Source: Mycobacteriaceae bacterium (GTDB taxonomy: Bacteria > Actinomycetota > Actinomycetes > Mycobacteriales > Mycobacteriaceae). From it: a stretch of DNA of 64,000 nt. The stretch is from the NCBI GenBank assembly GCA_019245755.1, contig JAFARC010000045.1, forward strand, positions 1-64,000, written 5' to 3'. The notes under the pieces were generated by a model. The model was not told the DNA's origin and did not search any database. It worked only from the letters and a program-made list of their open reading frames with translations. This document shows positions 1 through 10,186 of the stretch, piece after piece (within the stretch, counting starts at the first letter, position 1; the number at the start of each line of letters is the position of its first letter). The translations under genes and the position numbers were made by a program.

Positions 1-367
1 ACTCGCCGCCCATGCCGATGCCGTACAGCAGCCGCAGCCCCAGCAGCACCGTGTAGTTCGGCGCGAACGCGCACAGGAACCCGATCAGCGAGTAGTAGCA
101 GACGTCCGCGATCAGCGGCACGCGCCGGCCGACCCGGTCGGCCCACAACCCGAACAGCAGCGCGCCGACCGGCCGCATGAGCAGGGTCGCGGTGGTCAGG
201 AACGCCACCGTGGTCAGCGAGACCTTGAGGTCGTGCGCGATGTCGGCGTAGACCAACACCACGATGAAGTAGTCGAAGGCGTCCATCGTCCAGCCGAGCT
301 GGGCGGCGATGAACGAGTTCCGCTGGTCGGGCGTGAGGCGCTGGTTCGGCTGGGCCACGTCGCTCAT
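1..367 (-). CDS. MFS transporter, N-terminal part (runs off the window)
   Basis: About 122 N-terminal residues of a major facilitator superfamily permease are present; the rest lies beyond base 1. The first membrane segment contains GWTMDAFDYFIVV. The classic loop 2-3 motif reads LFGLWADRVGRR and is followed by LIADVCYYSLIGFLCAF and LLGLRLLYGIGMGGE. This pattern is typical of the metabolite:H+ and sialate/lactate-type branches of MFS. The ATG has a clear GGAGGA ribosome site on the minus strand. It is divergent from glnA2. The substrate cannot be told from this fragment. Confidence 0.85.
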   Translation of the reverse strand, partial: MSDVAQPNQRLTPDQRNSFIAAQLGWTMDAFDYFIVVLVYADIAHDLKVSLTTVAFLTTATLLMRPVGALLFGLWADRVGRRVPLIADVCYYSLIGFLCAFAPNYTVLLGLRLLYGIGMGGE

Positions 368-534
368 GCCGGTCCTCCGTTCGCGTAAACGGCACGTTCG
401 TGCTGTTCGTACCCCGATCCGGGGTGGTCGGCAAGGTTCACCGTCAACCGGGAGTGACACTGCGTGACTCGGCCCGCGTGACCGGGCCGGGGGCCGAAAC
501 GCGCCGTTAACAGGCGCTGCCTACTCTTCGCCAC

Positions 535-1875
535 ATGGATCGACAGCAGGAGTTCGTGCTCCGCACGCTCGAGGAACGCGACATCCGGTTCGTCCGGCTG
601 TGGTTCACCGATGTACTCGGGTTCCTGAAGTCGGTCGCGGTGGCCCCGGCCGAGCTCGAGGGCGCGTTCGCCGAGGGGATCGGGTTCGACGGCTCGGCCA
701 TCGAGGGCTTCTCCCGGGTCTACGAGTCGGACATGGTGGCCAAACCCGACCCGGCCACGTTCCAGGTCCTGCCGTGGGAGACCGGCGGCGGCGAGCACTA
801 CTCGGCCCGCATGTTCTGCGACATCGCGATGCCCGACGGGTCACCGTCGTGGGCCGACCCCCGGCACGTGCTGCGCCGCACCCTCGCCAAGGCCACCGAG
901 GCCGGTTTCACCTGCTACGTCCACCCCGAGATCGAGTTCTTCCTGCTGGCGGACGTCCCGGACGACGGCAGCGAGCCGGAACCGGCCGACAACGGCGGCT
1001 ACTTCGATCAGGCCAGCCACGCGACCGCGACCCACTTCCGCCGGCACGCCATCGAGGCGCTGGAGGCGATGGGCATCTCGGTCGAGTTCAGCCACCACGA
1101 GGGCGCCCCCGGCCAGCAGGAGATCGACCTGCGCTACGCCGATGCCCTGACCATGGCCGACAACGTGATGACCTTCCGGTACGTCGTCAAGGAGGTCGCG
1201 CTGACCCAGGGCGTGCGCGCCACGTTCATGCCGAAGCCGTTCACCGACCAGCCCGGCTCGGGGATGCACACGCACGTCAGCCTGTTCGAAGGCGAGGTCA
1301 ACGCCTTCCACAGCCCGGACGACCCGCTGCAGTTGTCCGACATCGGAAAGTCCTTCATCGCAGGCATTCTCGAGCACGCCTCGGAGATCAGCGCGGTCAC
1401 CAACCAGTGGGTGAACTCCTACAAGCGGCTGGTGCGCGGCGGCGAGGCGCCGACCGCCGCCTCGTGGGGCGCGGCCAACCGCTCCGCGCTGGTGCGGGTG
1501 CCGATGTACAGCCCGCGCAAAACCTCGTCGCGGCGGATCGAGGTGCGCAGCCCCGACTCGGCGTGCAACCCGTACCTGACATTCGCGGTGTTGCTGGCCG
1601 CCGGGCTACGCGGCGTGGAGAAGGGCTACGCGCTGGGGCCGCAGGCCGAGGACAACGTGTGGGGCCTGACGCCCGAGGAGCGCAGCGCGATGGGCTACCG
1701 CGAGCTGCCGTCGAGCCTGGGCATCGCGCTGGCGGAGATGGAGAACTCCGAGCTGGTCGCCGAAGCGTTGGGGGAGCACGTGTTTGACTTCTTCCTGCGC
1801 AACAAGCGCGCCGAGTGGGAGAACTACCGGCGCAACGTCACCCCCTACGAGTTGAGGGCGTACCTGTCGCTGTAG
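535..1875 (+). CDS. glnA2: Glutamine synthetase type I, GlnA2
   Basis: ATP-dependent glutamate + ammonia to glutamine ligase family, cytoplasmic dodecamer. The 446-aa length equals M. tuberculosis GlnA2 as I remember it. The N-terminal beta-grasp has GFDGSAIEGF. The catalytic domain shows EIEFFLL, the ammonia/ATP-site GSGMHTHVS, NSYKRLVRGGEAPTA and RRIEVRSPDSACNPYL. At the position where GlnA1 has its adenylylated tyrosine (DLYELPP), this protein reads NVWGLTP with Trp376, so it should not be an adenylylation substrate at that residue. glnE follows after 48 bp and is probably co-transcribed. GlnA2 is dispensable in M. tuberculosis; its role here is inferred from family only. Confidence 0.97.
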   Translation: MDRQQEFVLRTLEERDIRFVRLWFTDVLGFLKSVAVAPAELEGAFAEGIGFDGSAIEGFSRVYESDMVAKPDPATFQVLPWETGGGEHYSARMFCDIAMPDGSPSWADPRHVLRRTLAKATEAGFTCYVHPEIEFFLLADVPDDGSEPEPADNGGYFDQASHATATHFRRHAIEALEAMGISVEFSHHEGAPGQQEIDLRYADALTMADNVMTFRYVVKEVALTQGVRATFMPKPFTDQPGSGMHTHVSLFEGEVNAFHSPDDPLQLSDIGKSFIAGILEHASEISAVTNQWVNSYKRLVRGGEAPTAASWGAANRSALVRVPMYSPRKTSSRRIEVRSPDSACNPYLTFAVLLAAGLRGVEKGYALGPQAEDNVWGLTPEERSAMGYRELPSSLGIALAEMENSELVAEALGEHVFDFFLRNKRAEWENYRRNVTPYELRAYLSL

Positions 1876-1923
1876 CGGCCGCCGGGCTCGTGGCTGAGGG
1901 CCGCCCGGCGGTGCGTTACCGTC

Positions 1924-4905
1924 GTGGGCGTGGCCAAACCCGCGACGCAACGCCCACGGTTACCCAGCCCCGGCCGGCTCGGGCTGATCGAGGCGCCCGC
2001 GCGGGCCGACCTGGCCAGGCTGGGCTGGACGACCGACGACTACGTGGAGTTGTTGTGGTCGCTGTCGCGGGCACCCGACGCCGACGCCGCGCTGCGGGCG
2101 ATGGTACGGCTGGCCGACGCCGTCGGCGCCGAATGGGATGAGCTGAACGCCGCCCTGCTCAAAGACCGGTCGCTGCGGGGCCGGCTGTTCGCGTCGCTCG
2201 GCTCGTCGCTGGCCCTCGGCGACCACCTGGTGGCCAACCCGCGGTCCTGGCATCTGCTGCAGGGCCGGATATCGCTGGCGACGGCCAATGAGTTGCGCGC
2301 GGAATTCCTTGCGGTGGTGGGTGACCCGGGGGCGCGGTCGGGTACGGCACCGGCCGCGGGGTCCGTGCTGTCCGTGCTCAGGAAGCTCTACCGCGACCAC
2401 CTGCTCGTGCTGGCCGCGCTCGATGTGGCCCCGACCGTCGAGAACGAGCCCGTGCTACCGTTCGCCACGATCGGCGGGCAGCTGTCCGACCTGGCCGACG
2501 CCGCGCTCGCCGCCGCGCTCGAGCTGGCCATGCGGTCGGTGTGCAACGACGGGCCGCGACCGCGGCTGGCCGTCATCGCGATGGGCAAATGCGGTGCGCG
2601 CGAACTGAACTACGTCAGCGACGTGGACGTCATCTTCGTCGCCGAGAAGGCCGACACGACCACCACCAGGGTCGCCGGCGAGATGATGCGGCTGGCGTCG
2701 GAGGCGTTCTTCGAGGTGGACGCGGCGCTGCGGCCAGAGGGCCGGCACGGCGCGCTGGTGCGCACGCTGGAGTCGCATGTCGCCTACTACCGGCGGTGGG
2801 CCAAGACGTGGGAATTCCAGGCGTTGCTGAAGGCGCGGCCCGCCGTCGGCGACGTCGAACTCGGCGAGCAGTACATCTGCGCGCTGATGCCGATGGTGTG
2901 GACGGCCAGCGAGCGCGAGGACTTCGTGCCCGAGGTGCAGGCGATGCGCCGCCGCGTCGAGGAACTGGTGCCCGCCGACGTCCGCGACCGCGAAATCAAG
3001 CTCGGCACCGGCGGATTGCGCGACGTGGAGTTCGCGGTGCAACTACTGCAGCTGGTGCACGGGCGCAACGACGAGACCCTGCACGTGTCCTCGACGGTGG
3101 ATGCGCTGGCCGCGCTGGGCGACGGCGGCTACATCGGCCGCGACGACGCCGCCAACCTCACCGCCTCGTACGAATTCCTGCGGCTGCTCGAGCACCGGCT
3201 GCAGCTGCAACGGCTCAAGCGCACCCACATGCTGCCCAAGCCCGCCGACGACGAGGCGCTGCGGTGGCTGGCCCGCGCCGCGCACATCCGGCCCGACGGG
3301 CAACACGACGCACTCGGAATGCTGCGCGAGGAGCTCAAGCGGCAGAACAAGCGGGTGCTGCGCCTGCACGCCAAGCTCTTCTACCAGCCGCTGCTGGAAT
3401 CCCAGGGCGTTCTGTCACGCGGGATGAGCGCCGAGGCCGCCGAACGACAGATCGCGGCGCTGGGCTATCAGGCACCGCAAAATGCGCTCACCCACCTGGC
3501 CGCACTGACCGGGCAGCGTGGCCGCCGCGGCCGGGTGCAGGAAGTGCTACTGCCGACGCTGCTGGACTGGCTGTCGGACACACCCGACCCCGACGGTGGC
3601 CTGCTGGCCTACCGGCGGTTAAGCGAGGCGCTGTCCGAGCAACGCTGGTACCTGTCCACGCTGCGCGACGAGGGCGCGGTGGCCAAACGGCTGATGCACG
3701 CCCTGGGGACCTCGGCGTACGTGCCCGAGCTGCTGATGCGGGCCCCGGAGGTGATCCAGGCGTACGCCGACGGGCCCAACGGGCCCAAGCTGCTCGACGC
3801 GGCCCCCGAGGCGGTGGCGCGCTCGCTGGTCAGCGCCGCCGCGCGGCACGACGATCCGGTCCGCGCGATCGCGGCCGCGCGCAGCCTGCGGCGGCGGGAG
3901 CTGGCACGCATCGCGTCGGCCGACCTGCTCGGGTTGCTGTCGGTGACCGAGGTGACCGGCGCGCTGACGTCGGTGTGGGTGGCGGTGCTGCAGGCGGCGC
4001 TGGACACGGTGATCCGCTTTCACACCCCGGCCGGCGGCACGGCGCCGGCGCGCATCGCGGTGATCGGCATGGGCAGGCTCGGCGGCGGCGAACTGGGCTA
4101 CGGGTCCGACGCGGACGTGATGTTCGTCTGCGATCCCGGTTCCGGCGTCGACGATTCGGCCGCGGTGCGATGGTCGATGACCATCGCCGAGCAGGTGCGG
4201 GCGCTGCTGGGCACCCCCAGCGCCGACCCGCCGCTGGAGGTGGACACCAACCTGCGCCCGGAGGGCCGCAGCGGCCCGCTGGTGCGGACGCTGGCATCGT
4301 ATGGCGCGTATTACGCGCAGTGGGCGCAGCCCTGGGAGATTCAGGCGTTGCTGCGGGCGCACTGCGTCGCCGGCGACGAGGACCTCGGCACACGCTTCCT
4401 GCTGATGGCCGACAAGACGCGGTATCCCCCCGGCGGTGTGTCGCCCGCGGCGGTCAAGGAGATCCGGCGGATCAAGGCGCGGGTGGACGCCGAGCGGCTG
4501 CCGCGTGGCGCCGATCCCAACACGCACACCAAGCTGGGCCGCGGCGGCCTGGCGGACGTGGAGTGGACCGTGCAGCTGCTGGCGCTCCGCCACGCGCACC
4601 AGGTGCCCGCGCTGCACAACACCTCGACGCTGCAGACGCTGGACGCGATCGGGGCCGCTGAACTGATCGGGCAGGCCGACGTCGAGCTGCTGCGGGAGGC
4701 CTGGCTGACCGCGACCCGGGCGAGGAATGCGCTGGTGCTGGTGCGCGGCAAGCCCACCGATCAGCTGCCCGGGCCGGGCCGGCAGCTCAACGCGGTTGCT
4801 GTTGCGGCCGGCTGGCCGAACAACGATGGCGGCGCGTTCCTGGACCACTACCTGCGGGTGACCCGGCGGGCGAAATCGGTGGTACGCAAGGTTTTCGGCA
4901 GCTGA
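1924..4905 (+). CDS. glnE: Bifunctional glutamine synthetase adenylyltransferase/adenylyl-removing enzyme
   Basis: Adds AMP to, and removes it from, the regulatory tyrosine of GlnA1, tuning glutamine synthesis to nitrogen status. It is 993 aa, the normal mycobacterial length. Two nucleotidyltransferase halves are visible. The N-terminal deadenylylase half has [18 protein letters not shown] and [12 protein letters not shown] near residues 220-280. The C-terminal adenylylase half has [20 protein letters not shown] and [13 protein letters not shown] near 715-785. Each is followed by a GlnD/PII-uridylyltransferase-like helical region ([32 protein letters not shown]). GTG start. Just past the stop is a small GC stem (4929-4942) that could help termination. 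Confidence 0.97.
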   Translation: MGVAKPATQRPRLPSPGRLGLIEAPARADLARLGWTTDDYVELLWSLSRAPDADAALRAMVRLADAVGAEWDELNAALLKDRSLRGRLFASLGSSLALGDHLVANPRSWHLLQGRISLATANELRAEFLAVVGDPGARSGTAPAAGSVLSVLRKLYRDHLLVLAALDVAPTVENEPVLPFATIGGQLSDLADAALAAALELAMRSVCNDGPRPRLAVIAMGKCGARELNYVSDVDVIFVAEKADTTTTRVAGEMMRLASEAFFEVDAALRPEGRHGALVRTLESHVAYYRRWAKTWEFQALLKARPAVGDVELGEQYICALMPMVWTASEREDFVPEVQAMRRRVEELVPADVRDREIKLGTGGLRDVEFAVQLLQLVHGRNDETLHVSSTVDALAALGDGGYIGRDDAANLTASYEFLRLLEHRLQLQRLKRTHMLPKPADDEALRWLARAAHIRPDGQHDALGMLREELKRQNKRVLRLHAKLFYQPLLESQGVLSRGMSAEAAERQIAALGYQAPQNALTHLAALTGQRGRRGRVQEVLLPTLLDWLSDTPDPDGGLLAYRRLSEALSEQRWYLSTLRDEGAVAKRLMHALGTSAYVPELLMRAPEVIQAYADGPNGPKLLDAAPEAVARSLVSAAARHDDPVRAIAAARSLRRRELARIASADLLGLLSVTEVTGALTSVWVAVLQAALDTVIRFHTPAGGTAPARIAVIGMGRLGGGELGYGSDADVMFVCDPGSGVDDSAAVRWSMTIAEQVRALLGTPSADPPLEVDTNLRPEGRSGPLVRTLASYGAYYAQWAQPWEIQALLRAHCVAGDEDLGTRFLLMADKTRYPPGGVSPAAVKEIRRIKARVDAERLPRGADPNTHTKLGRGGLADVEWTVQLLALRHAHQVPALHNTSTLQTLDAIGAAELIGQADVELLREAWLTATRARNALVLVRGKPTDQLPGPGRQLNAVAVAAGWPNNDGGAFLDHYLRVTRRAKSVVRKVFGS

Positions 4906-5131
4906 CGTGGTAGCTTTCGGGTGCGCTCGGCGCGGTCGCGCCACGCAGCCGGTCCAGTTGGGCTGTGAGACAGCCAATTCGGTGCTCCTGTGCGGCGATG
5001 GTCCCAAGTGCGACGCCGAGTCGGCGTTCGCGATCGGCGAGCCTGATCTCGGCCGCTTGGCGGCGCTGCTCAGATTCGCCTAGTACGCGGCGCAACTCGT
5101 CGATCTGTGCGCCCGGTGTGAGTGCCATCAT
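4787..5131 (-). CDS. Possible small coiled-coil ORF or gene remnant in the glnE 3' gap
   Basis: This is the only coding signal in the 325-bp gap after glnE. The first 60 residues from ATG 5131 have a strong heptad character ([15 protein letters not shown], then [17 protein letters not shown]), like the leucine-zipper head of some transposases or a regulator. After about residue 62 the frame becomes low-complexity and runs antisense into glnE, so the original 3' part is probably lost. No confident family. It may be a remnant of a mobile element rather than a working gene; it may also be chance. Confidence 0.25.
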   Translation of the reverse strand: MMALTPGAQIDELRRVLGESEQRRQAAEIRLADRERRLGVALGTIAAQEHRIGCLTAQLDRLRGATAPSAPESYHVSCRKPCVPPISPAGSPAGSGPGTRRHRCSASRPQQQPR

Positions 5132-5230
5132 CAGGTCGTCACCTGCTCTCTGTCCTGCTCTCTGTCGCCTTGGATTGGCATTCGTGGGTAGGAGCAACTG
5201 CCAGGTGCCGGTGGGACAGTTCTGTACTGC

Positions 5231-7174
5231 TCAGCCACCGATGGGCGCCGTGAGGTTGTAGACGGTGTCCGAGCCGATCTTCATCGGCCTGAAGTTGGCC
5301 GCCACCCAGGTCATGATGTCGGTGTGGGAGTTGGCGCGTCCGTGGTCGTTTTCGTCCGGCGCGATGTAGTAGCTGACCTGGCGGTTGGCGACGTAGTCCT
5401 GGAACTGGCTGAGCGTCGGGACGGGGTCGCTGCCGGTGAATCCACCGACCGCCATCACCGCCGTGTTGGTGGACAACTCCAGGCCGGCTGCCGACGATGA
5501 CCGGTTGATCGCCGCCGACCACTCGGTGTTGGTGGTCCGCAGCATCGCGTCCAGCTGCGGGTTATCGGTGTTCTGGCGCGATCCGCCGCCGTGCCCGCCG
5601 CGGTCTTTGGTGACGGGTCCCACCGAGGCACCGCCCTGGTGCGGCGCGGCGATCGTCGCGAGCGCGTACCCGACGGATCCGGCGAGCCCACCCGTGAGGG
5701 CCACAGCCAGCGCCGCCGCCGCCAGCCGCCCGCGGGGGTCGGTGGCCAGCGCCCTGCACAGCACAACGGTGGCGATCACGCTGACCACCAGAATCGCCCA
5801 GCGCAGCGGCGGCAACCACTCAGCGTTGCGGCCCAGCACCCACCAACTCCACACACCGGTCCCGAGAAGCATTGCCGCCAGAGCCGTCCGGTGCAACCGC
5901 GAAGCCCGGTTGTGCCACATTTCGTAGACGCCGAGCACGAACATCGCGGCCACTGCCGGCGCCAGCGACAAGCAATAGTACGGGTGGACCATGCCGTGCA
6001 TGAAGCTGAGCACCAGCCCGTCGACCAGCAACCAGCCGCCGAACAGAATTGCGCTCGCCCGAACAAGGTCGGTGCGCGGTGCGCGGCGCCGCGAGATCAA
6101 CACCAGGACGACGGCCAGCAGCGCAGCGGGCAGCAGCCAGCCGATCTCGAAGCCGAATTCGCCGGAGAACAGCCGCGGCAGGCCCTGCACTTGGTTTCCG
6201 AATCCACCGAATCCACCGAATCCACCGTGGGCGATCTGCGCTGCGGCTGGTCGCGCACCCTGGCCGGGGACCGGGTGCCCGGGATGGCCGTCGCCGGGGT
6301 GATTGTGGCCGAGAACCCGGGCGAAGCCGTTGTAGCCCAGCACCAGATTCATGAAGTTGTTGTCGGTCGAGCCCGCGATGTACGGCCGGGAGGACGCCGG
6401 CCAGAGCAGTGTGAGCGCGACAAACCAGCCCGCCGAGACGACGAACGCCACCAGCGCGCCGAGCAGATGCAGCAAGCGCCGGCGCAGCGCGGTCGGCGCG
6501 GCAATCAGATACACCAGACCGATGGCCGGCATCACCATCAGACCTTCGAGCATCTTGGCCAAGAACGCGAAGCCCAGCGCCACCCCGGCGAATGCCAGCC
6601 AGCGGGCGCTGGCGCGTTCCAGTGCTCGCACGGTGCAGTAGGCGGCGGCCGTCATCAGCAGCACCATCACCGCGTCGGGGTTGTTGTAGCGGAACATCAA
6701 CGCGGCCACCGGCGTCAACGCGAGGGCCGCACCGGCCAGCAGCGCGGCCGGCGGCCCGCTGACGCGGCGCACGGCGCCGTAGAGCAAGGCGACCGCCGCG
6801 ACAGCCATCAGCGCCTGCGGGATCAGCATGCTAGCGCTGCTGAAGCCGAACAGCTGCCCGGACAGCCCCATCACCCACTGCGAGACGGGCGGCTTGTCAA
6901 CGGTGATGAAGTTGTGCGGATCCAGGGAGCCGAACAGCAACGCCTCCCAACTCTGGGAGCCGGCTTGGGCGGCTGCGGCGTAAAACTGGTTGCCCATCCC
7001 GTTGACGGTGATGTTCCACAGGTACATCACCGCGGTGCCAACCAGCAGAACCGCCAGCGCCGCGCGCTCCCACATCCTGGAGTCCAGGCGTATCCGGCGA
7101 CGCGGTGCGGCGGGCTCGACGGCAGACGGTGCTACAAGGGTCGTTGTCACGCCACCATTAATGCTCCCCACCAT
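5231..7174 (-). CDS. GT39 (PMT/ArnT-like) membrane glycosyltransferase
   Basis: A polytopic GT-C enzyme of 647 aa, expected to move a sugar from a polyprenyl phosphate donor to an extracytoplasmic acceptor. The first periplasmic loop carries the family signature DPHNFITVDKPPVSQWVMG with acidic and Lys residues near the catalytic site. About a dozen hydrophobic segments follow. The C-terminal soluble tail has YYIAPDENDHGRANSHTD, a conserved block in actinobacterial members. An outer loop near residues 290-330 is His/Gly/Pro-rich and holds a GGF repeat. It lies 73 bp after the phospholipase C gene on the same strand, so they may share a transcript. Acceptor unknown. It is convergent with glnE. 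Confidence 0.9.
   Translation of the reverse strand: MVGSINGGVTTTLVAPSAVEPAAPRRRIRLDSRMWERAALAVLLVGTAVMYLWNITVNGMGNQFYAAAAQAGSQSWEALLFGSLDPHNFITVDKPPVSQWVMGLSGQLFGFSSASMLIPQALMAVAAVALLYGAVRRVSGPPAALLAGAALALTPVAALMFRYNNPDAVMVLLMTAAAYCTVRALERASARWLAFAGVALGFAFLAKMLEGLMVMPAIGLVYLIAAPTALRRRLLHLLGALVAFVVSAGWFVALTLLWPASSRPYIAGSTDNNFMNLVLGYNGFARVLGHNHPGDGHPGHPVPGQGARPAAAQIAHGGFGGFGGFGNQVQGLPRLFSGEFGFEIGWLLPAALLAVVLVLISRRRAPRTDLVRASAILFGGWLLVDGLVLSFMHGMVHPYYCLSLAPAVAAMFVLGVYEMWHNRASRLHRTALAAMLLGTGVWSWWVLGRNAEWLPPLRWAILVVSVIATVVLCRALATDPRGRLAAAALAVALTGGLAGSVGYALATIAAPHQGGASVGPVTKDRGGHGGGSRQNTDNPQLDAMLRTTNTEWSAAINRSSSAAGLELSTNTAVMAVGGFTGSDPVPTLSQFQDYVANRQVSYYIAPDENDHGRANSHTDIMTWVAANFRPMKIGSDTVYNLTAPIGG
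6201..6227. repeat. Three tandem 9-bp units inside the GT39 gene
   Basis: The unit AATCCACCG occurs three times in direct succession and encodes the GGFGGFGGF stretch on the minus strand. The copy number keeps the frame, so it could vary between strains without breaking the gene. Confidence 0.8.
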
Positions 7175-7247
7175 GGGTGGAACCTATGTGCGGGCCCTGA
7201 GGTTGTTATGACACCGGGCTCGACTGCGGCACACCGGCTCAACGAAG

Positions 7248-8801
7248 CTAGCCGCTGGGCGTGCCGCGCGACGGGGTGGTTTCCTGCACCGGCATGGTCT
7301 GCGGGTACGGAACGGGGTCGGGAATGCCGAGATTCGCCGTGCCGAGCACCGCGTTGGGCAGGCAGAGCGGAAGCCCGGGCAGGGCCCGCAGCAGCGGTGC
7401 GCCCCAATCCGGGTGTGACGAATCCGGATTGGCGGCGAAGTTGAACGCCGACGTCATGTCGCCGGTGACGCTGGCCCGCCACGCGGTGAGATTGGGCACC
7501 GGCACATTGAACCGCCTGCCGACCAGCCGTAGCTGCGAGGTGTGGTCGAACGTCTCGTGCGCCACGAGGCCGCCGCGGCTGTAGGGCGAGATCACAAAAC
7601 AGGGCACCCGGTAGCCCAGCCCGATCGGCCCCCGGATACCGCCGGAACCGGTCACCGAATTGACGTCGATCGAGTCAGCAATGTATTCGCCCGACGTGCC
7701 CGGTGGTGCGGTCGGCGGCGTGACGTGGTCGAAGAACCCGCCGTTCTCGTCGTAGCTGACGATCACTGCCGTCTTCTCCCACACCTGCGGGTTGGACGTC
7801 AGAATTCGCAGCAGGTTGACGATTCCGACGGCGCCGACGGCCGCCGGCAGCGCCGGGTGCTCGCATTCGATGACCGGTGGGACGACCCAGGACACCTGTG
7901 GCAGGGTGTTAGCCGCGACGTCGGCGGCTAACGTCACCGGGTAGGTGGGGGCGATGCCGCGCAAGAACAACTGTGAATTGGGGTCGGCGGCCTGCTTGAA
8001 CGACCCCACCAGGCCGTCGAAGATCACCTGGTTGATGGGGCCGAGGGCCTTGTTGTCGTAGACCTTCCAGGTGACCCCGGCGTCCTGCAGGTTCTCCGGC
8101 ATGATGCGCCAGCTGTATGTCAGCTTCGGCAGCACCGTCGGCTGCACCAGCATCGGGCCGCCCTTGTCACCCTCCGGGTTGATCGTCGCGCTGAGCCAGT
8201 ACAGCCGGTTGGGCATCGTCGGGCCCAGCAGCGAGCAGTGGTAGTGATCACAGATCGTGAACGCATCGGCCAGTAGGTAGTGGATCGGGATGTCCTGGCG
8301 CTGGTAGTAGCCCATCAAGGCGGGAACATTGCCCACCGAGCGACTCTGGGCCGACATCGGCAGCCAATGATCGTTGGCCCCGCCGTTGTACGCCTCGTGC
8401 ATCCCGATCCAGGTGTGGTCGGGGTCGTTGATGCACTCGCCGGTCAGGCTGGGACCGTTGGTCTTATCAAGCCGGAACGGTATGGTGACACCGTTCGGGT
8501 CGACCGTCCTGGTCTGCGGATTCCAGCCCTTCTGCAGAAAGGCCGGGTTCGGGTTGGCGGGGTCGTGGCCGAACCCCTCGACACCGGACAGGGTGCCGAA
8601 GTAGTGGTCAAACGAACGGTTCTCCTGCATGAACAACACGATGTGCTCGATGTCGTTCAGCGACCCCTGGCTCGGCCCCATCGCGTAGGCCTTCTCGATC
8701 ACCGGCTCGGCCCACGACGCCAGGAACGCCGTCCCCCCCGCAGCGGCGACCTTGGCCAAAAACTCCCGACGTGACAATCCCGCAAACGGGCTGTCGCCCA
8801 T
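7248..8801 (-). CDS. Tat-exported phospholipase C (PlcA/B/C family)
   Basis: A 517-aa phosphoesterase that hydrolyses phospholipid head groups (or sphingomyelin) at the cell surface. The N-terminus has a twin-arginine signal ([19 protein letters not shown]). The catalytic core shows [19 protein letters not shown], the metal/active-site region [35 protein letters not shown], and [18 protein letters not shown]. The end, TPSRGTPSG, matches the C-terminus of the mycobacterial plcABCD proteins. Members are virulence-associated in M. tuberculosis, though their importance varies by model. It sits alone here rather than in a plc array, downstream of a DoxX gene. Confidence 0.93.
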   Translation of the reverse strand: MGDSPFAGLSRREFLAKVAAAGGTAFLASWAEPVIEKAYAMGPSQGSLNDIEHIVLFMQENRSFDHYFGTLSGVEGFGHDPANPNPAFLQKGWNPQTRTVDPNGVTIPFRLDKTNGPSLTGECINDPDHTWIGMHEAYNGGANDHWLPMSAQSRSVGNVPALMGYYQRQDIPIHYLLADAFTICDHYHCSLLGPTMPNRLYWLSATINPEGDKGGPMLVQPTVLPKLTYSWRIMPENLQDAGVTWKVYDNKALGPINQVIFDGLVGSFKQAADPNSQLFLRGIAPTYPVTLAADVAANTLPQVSWVVPPVIECEHPALPAAVGAVGIVNLLRILTSNPQVWEKTAVIVSYDENGGFFDHVTPPTAPPGTSGEYIADSIDVNSVTGSGGIRGPIGLGYRVPCFVISPYSRGGLVAHETFDHTSQLRLVGRRFNVPVPNLTAWRASVTGDMTSAFNFAANPDSSHPDWGAPLLRALPGLPLCLPNAVLGTANLGIPDPVPYPQTMPVQETTPSRGTPSG

Positions 8802-8908
8802 AGTGTTCCCCTTCTGCGCCTGCTGGCCGCCCGACCGGCAAACAGTAGGGGAACGGCGGCCTGCGCCGCGGCATCGTCAGGCCGTGTCGCGAGGTTGAGT
8901 CCAGAACG

Positions 8909-9394
8909 TTATCGCCGCGCGAAGCGTCTGTTGCCGAAACCGCGCCAGCGAGTGAAACGGCCGCGCGTTGTGCCGGCTGTCGTGCCGGCTGCCAGCGGGC
9001 GACGCCGGGTGTCGATCGCGTACGCTCCGGGTCCGAGGAATACCAGCAAAAAGAACGCGAAGCAGAAGAGCACCGCCGGCTCGCCATTATTTTGGATCGG
9101 CCACAGCGCTTTGGGCTGGTGCATCCAGAAGTAGGCAACCGCCATCGTGCCCGAGGCGAGGAAAGCCGCTGGGCGGGTGAACAATCCGACCAACACGAGC
9201 AATCCCGTGACGAACTCGATCAGCCCGGACCACCAGCCCGGCCAGGCGCCCACCGGCGCCTTCATGTCGACCGGCCAGCCGAACAAAGTCGCCGCGCCGT
9301 GAATGGCGAACAGCAACCCGACCACTATCCGGAAAATGCTCAGCACCGTGGGGGAGTAGGTATTCAGGCGCGCTTCGAGGTTTGGCGGTGTCAT
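8909..9394 (-). CDS. DoxX family membrane protein
   Basis: A 161-aa small integral membrane protein with four hydrophobic segments. Typical DoxX residues are FRIVVGLLFAIHGAATLFG, WWSGLIEFVTGLLVLVGLFTRPAA and MAVAYFWMHQPKALWPIQNN. In M. tuberculosis a DoxX protein works with a superoxide dismutase and a thiosulfate sulfurtransferase in a membrane redox complex, but neither partner is next door here, so its role is open. The ATG at 9394 was preferred to longer in-frame starts because it begins just before conserved sequence (MTPPNLEARL). The C-terminal tail is Arg-rich. Confidence 0.88.
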   Translation of the reverse strand: MTPPNLEARLNTYSPTVLSIFRIVVGLLFAIHGAATLFGWPVDMKAPVGAWPGWWSGLIEFVTGLLVLVGLFTRPAAFLASGTMAVAYFWMHQPKALWPIQNNGEPAVLFCFAFFLLVFLGPGAYAIDTRRRPLAAGTTAGTTRGRFTRWRGFGNRRFARR

Positions 9395-9441
9395 GGGGTG
9401 ACCATACGCGGTGGTGGCGCGCCACGAAATCGATTCGGCCG

Positions 9442-9873
9442 TCACAGCTCCAGCAGCACGGTGACCGGGCCGTCGTTGACCAATTCGACGTCCATGTGCG
9501 CGCCGAACACACCGGTTTCGACCTGCGCGCCGAGCCGGCTGAGCGCGTCGGCGAACGCGGTGACCAGCGGCTCGGCTGTCGGTCCCGGCGCGGCGGCGTT
9601 CCAGGACGGTCGCCGCCCCTTCTCGGTGTTGGCGTACAGCGTGAACTGGCTGACCACCAGGACCGGGGCGCCGACGTCGGCCGCCGACCGTTCGTCATCG
9701 AGAATTCTGAGCCGCCAAAGCTTTTCGGCGAGCCGATAAGCCCGTTCGCTGGTGTCGCTGTGGGTGACCCCGACGAACGCGAGCAAGCCCTGCCCATTCG
9801 GCGTGATCCGACCGACCACCTGGCCGGCCACGATCACCCGGGCCGAGGAGACCCGCTGCACCAAGACACGCAT
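9442..9873 (-). CDS. dtd: D-aminoacyl-tRNA deacylase
   Basis: Removes D-amino acids (and glycine mischarged on tRNA-Ala) from tRNA, acting on the RNA 2'-OH without a protein nucleophile. The 143-aa length is standard. Both signature motifs are present: [17 protein letters not shown] in the middle and NDGPVTV at the C-terminus. The start [13 protein letters not shown] is the conserved N-terminus; a longer start four codons upstream is less likely. In M. tuberculosis dtd is in another region (Rv1897c, from memory), so its position here reflects rearrangement. The downstream DoxX gene is 47 bp away on the same strand. Confidence 0.95.
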   Translation of the reverse strand: MRVLVQRVSSARVIVAGQVVGRITPNGQGLLAFVGVTHSDTSERAYRLAEKLWRLRILDDERSAADVGAPVLVVSQFTLYANTEKGRRPSWNAAAPGPTAEPLVTAFADALSRLGAQVETGVFGAHMDVELVNDGPVTVLLEL

Positions 9874-9885
9874 ACCTGGCTGCAC

Positions 9886-10083
9886 CTAACCGGCGGGCCG
9901 CTCCGCGCTTCGAGACATTGCGCTTCGGCCGGCGCTGGCCGCGGGGCGGTGCCGTCGGCCGGCAGCGCTGCGCTCATTCAACGCTTTTTTCCCCGCTTGG
10001 CACCGCGGACCGTAGGTCAGCGGATGGTAGGTCAACGGATCGTAGGTCTGCGGATGGTAGGTCTGCGGATGGTAGGTCGACAT
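9886..10083 (-). CDS. Possible 65-aa ORF with YHPQT-type pentapeptide repeats
   Basis: An ORF opens MSTYHPQTYHPQTYDPLTYH, five-residue units encoded by the tandem 15-bp repeat. The rest is Arg/Ala-rich with no recognisable domain, and no convincing ribosome site precedes the ATG (a leaderless start is possible). The repeat keeps reading frame because 15 is a multiple of 3, which fits coding but is not proof. It fills most of the 313-bp gap between dtd and the next membrane protein gene; I see no other gene there. Confidence 0.3.
   Translation of the reverse strand: MSTYHPQTYHPQTYDPLTYHPLTYGPRCQAGKKALNERSAAGRRHRPAASAGRSAMSRSAERPAG
10013..10080. repeat. Tandem 15-bp repeat, about 4.5 copies
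   Basis: Four full units start at 10013, 10028, 10043 and 10058, with a partial fifth at 10073. The consensus is TAGGTCTGCGGATGG; units 3 and 4 are identical and units 1 and 2 differ at two or three bases. It is a good candidate for a length-variable locus. Confidence 0.9.
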
Positions 10084-10186
10084 GAATTTGCGTTTCGGTG
10101 AACCGGTCCCGGATGTAGACGCCCACAATACCTGCACGGCCCGGGCTAATCTCGGTCGACGGGCGTGCATACGAGGCGGAGGATCG

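Noticed and set aside
2541..4661. Long open frame (about 700 codons) in a second frame inside glnE
   Set aside because: Product is Arg/Ala/Gly noise typical of high-G+C shadow frames; glnE covers it fully and has all family motifs.
5591..7444. Long open frame antisense to the GT39 gene
   Set aside because: Composition (His/Gln/Arg-rich) and lack of motifs mark it as a shadow of the membrane protein's codon bias.
10013..10080. CRISPR array
   Set aside because: Units are only 15 bp and directly adjacent with no spacers, and no cas genes are present.
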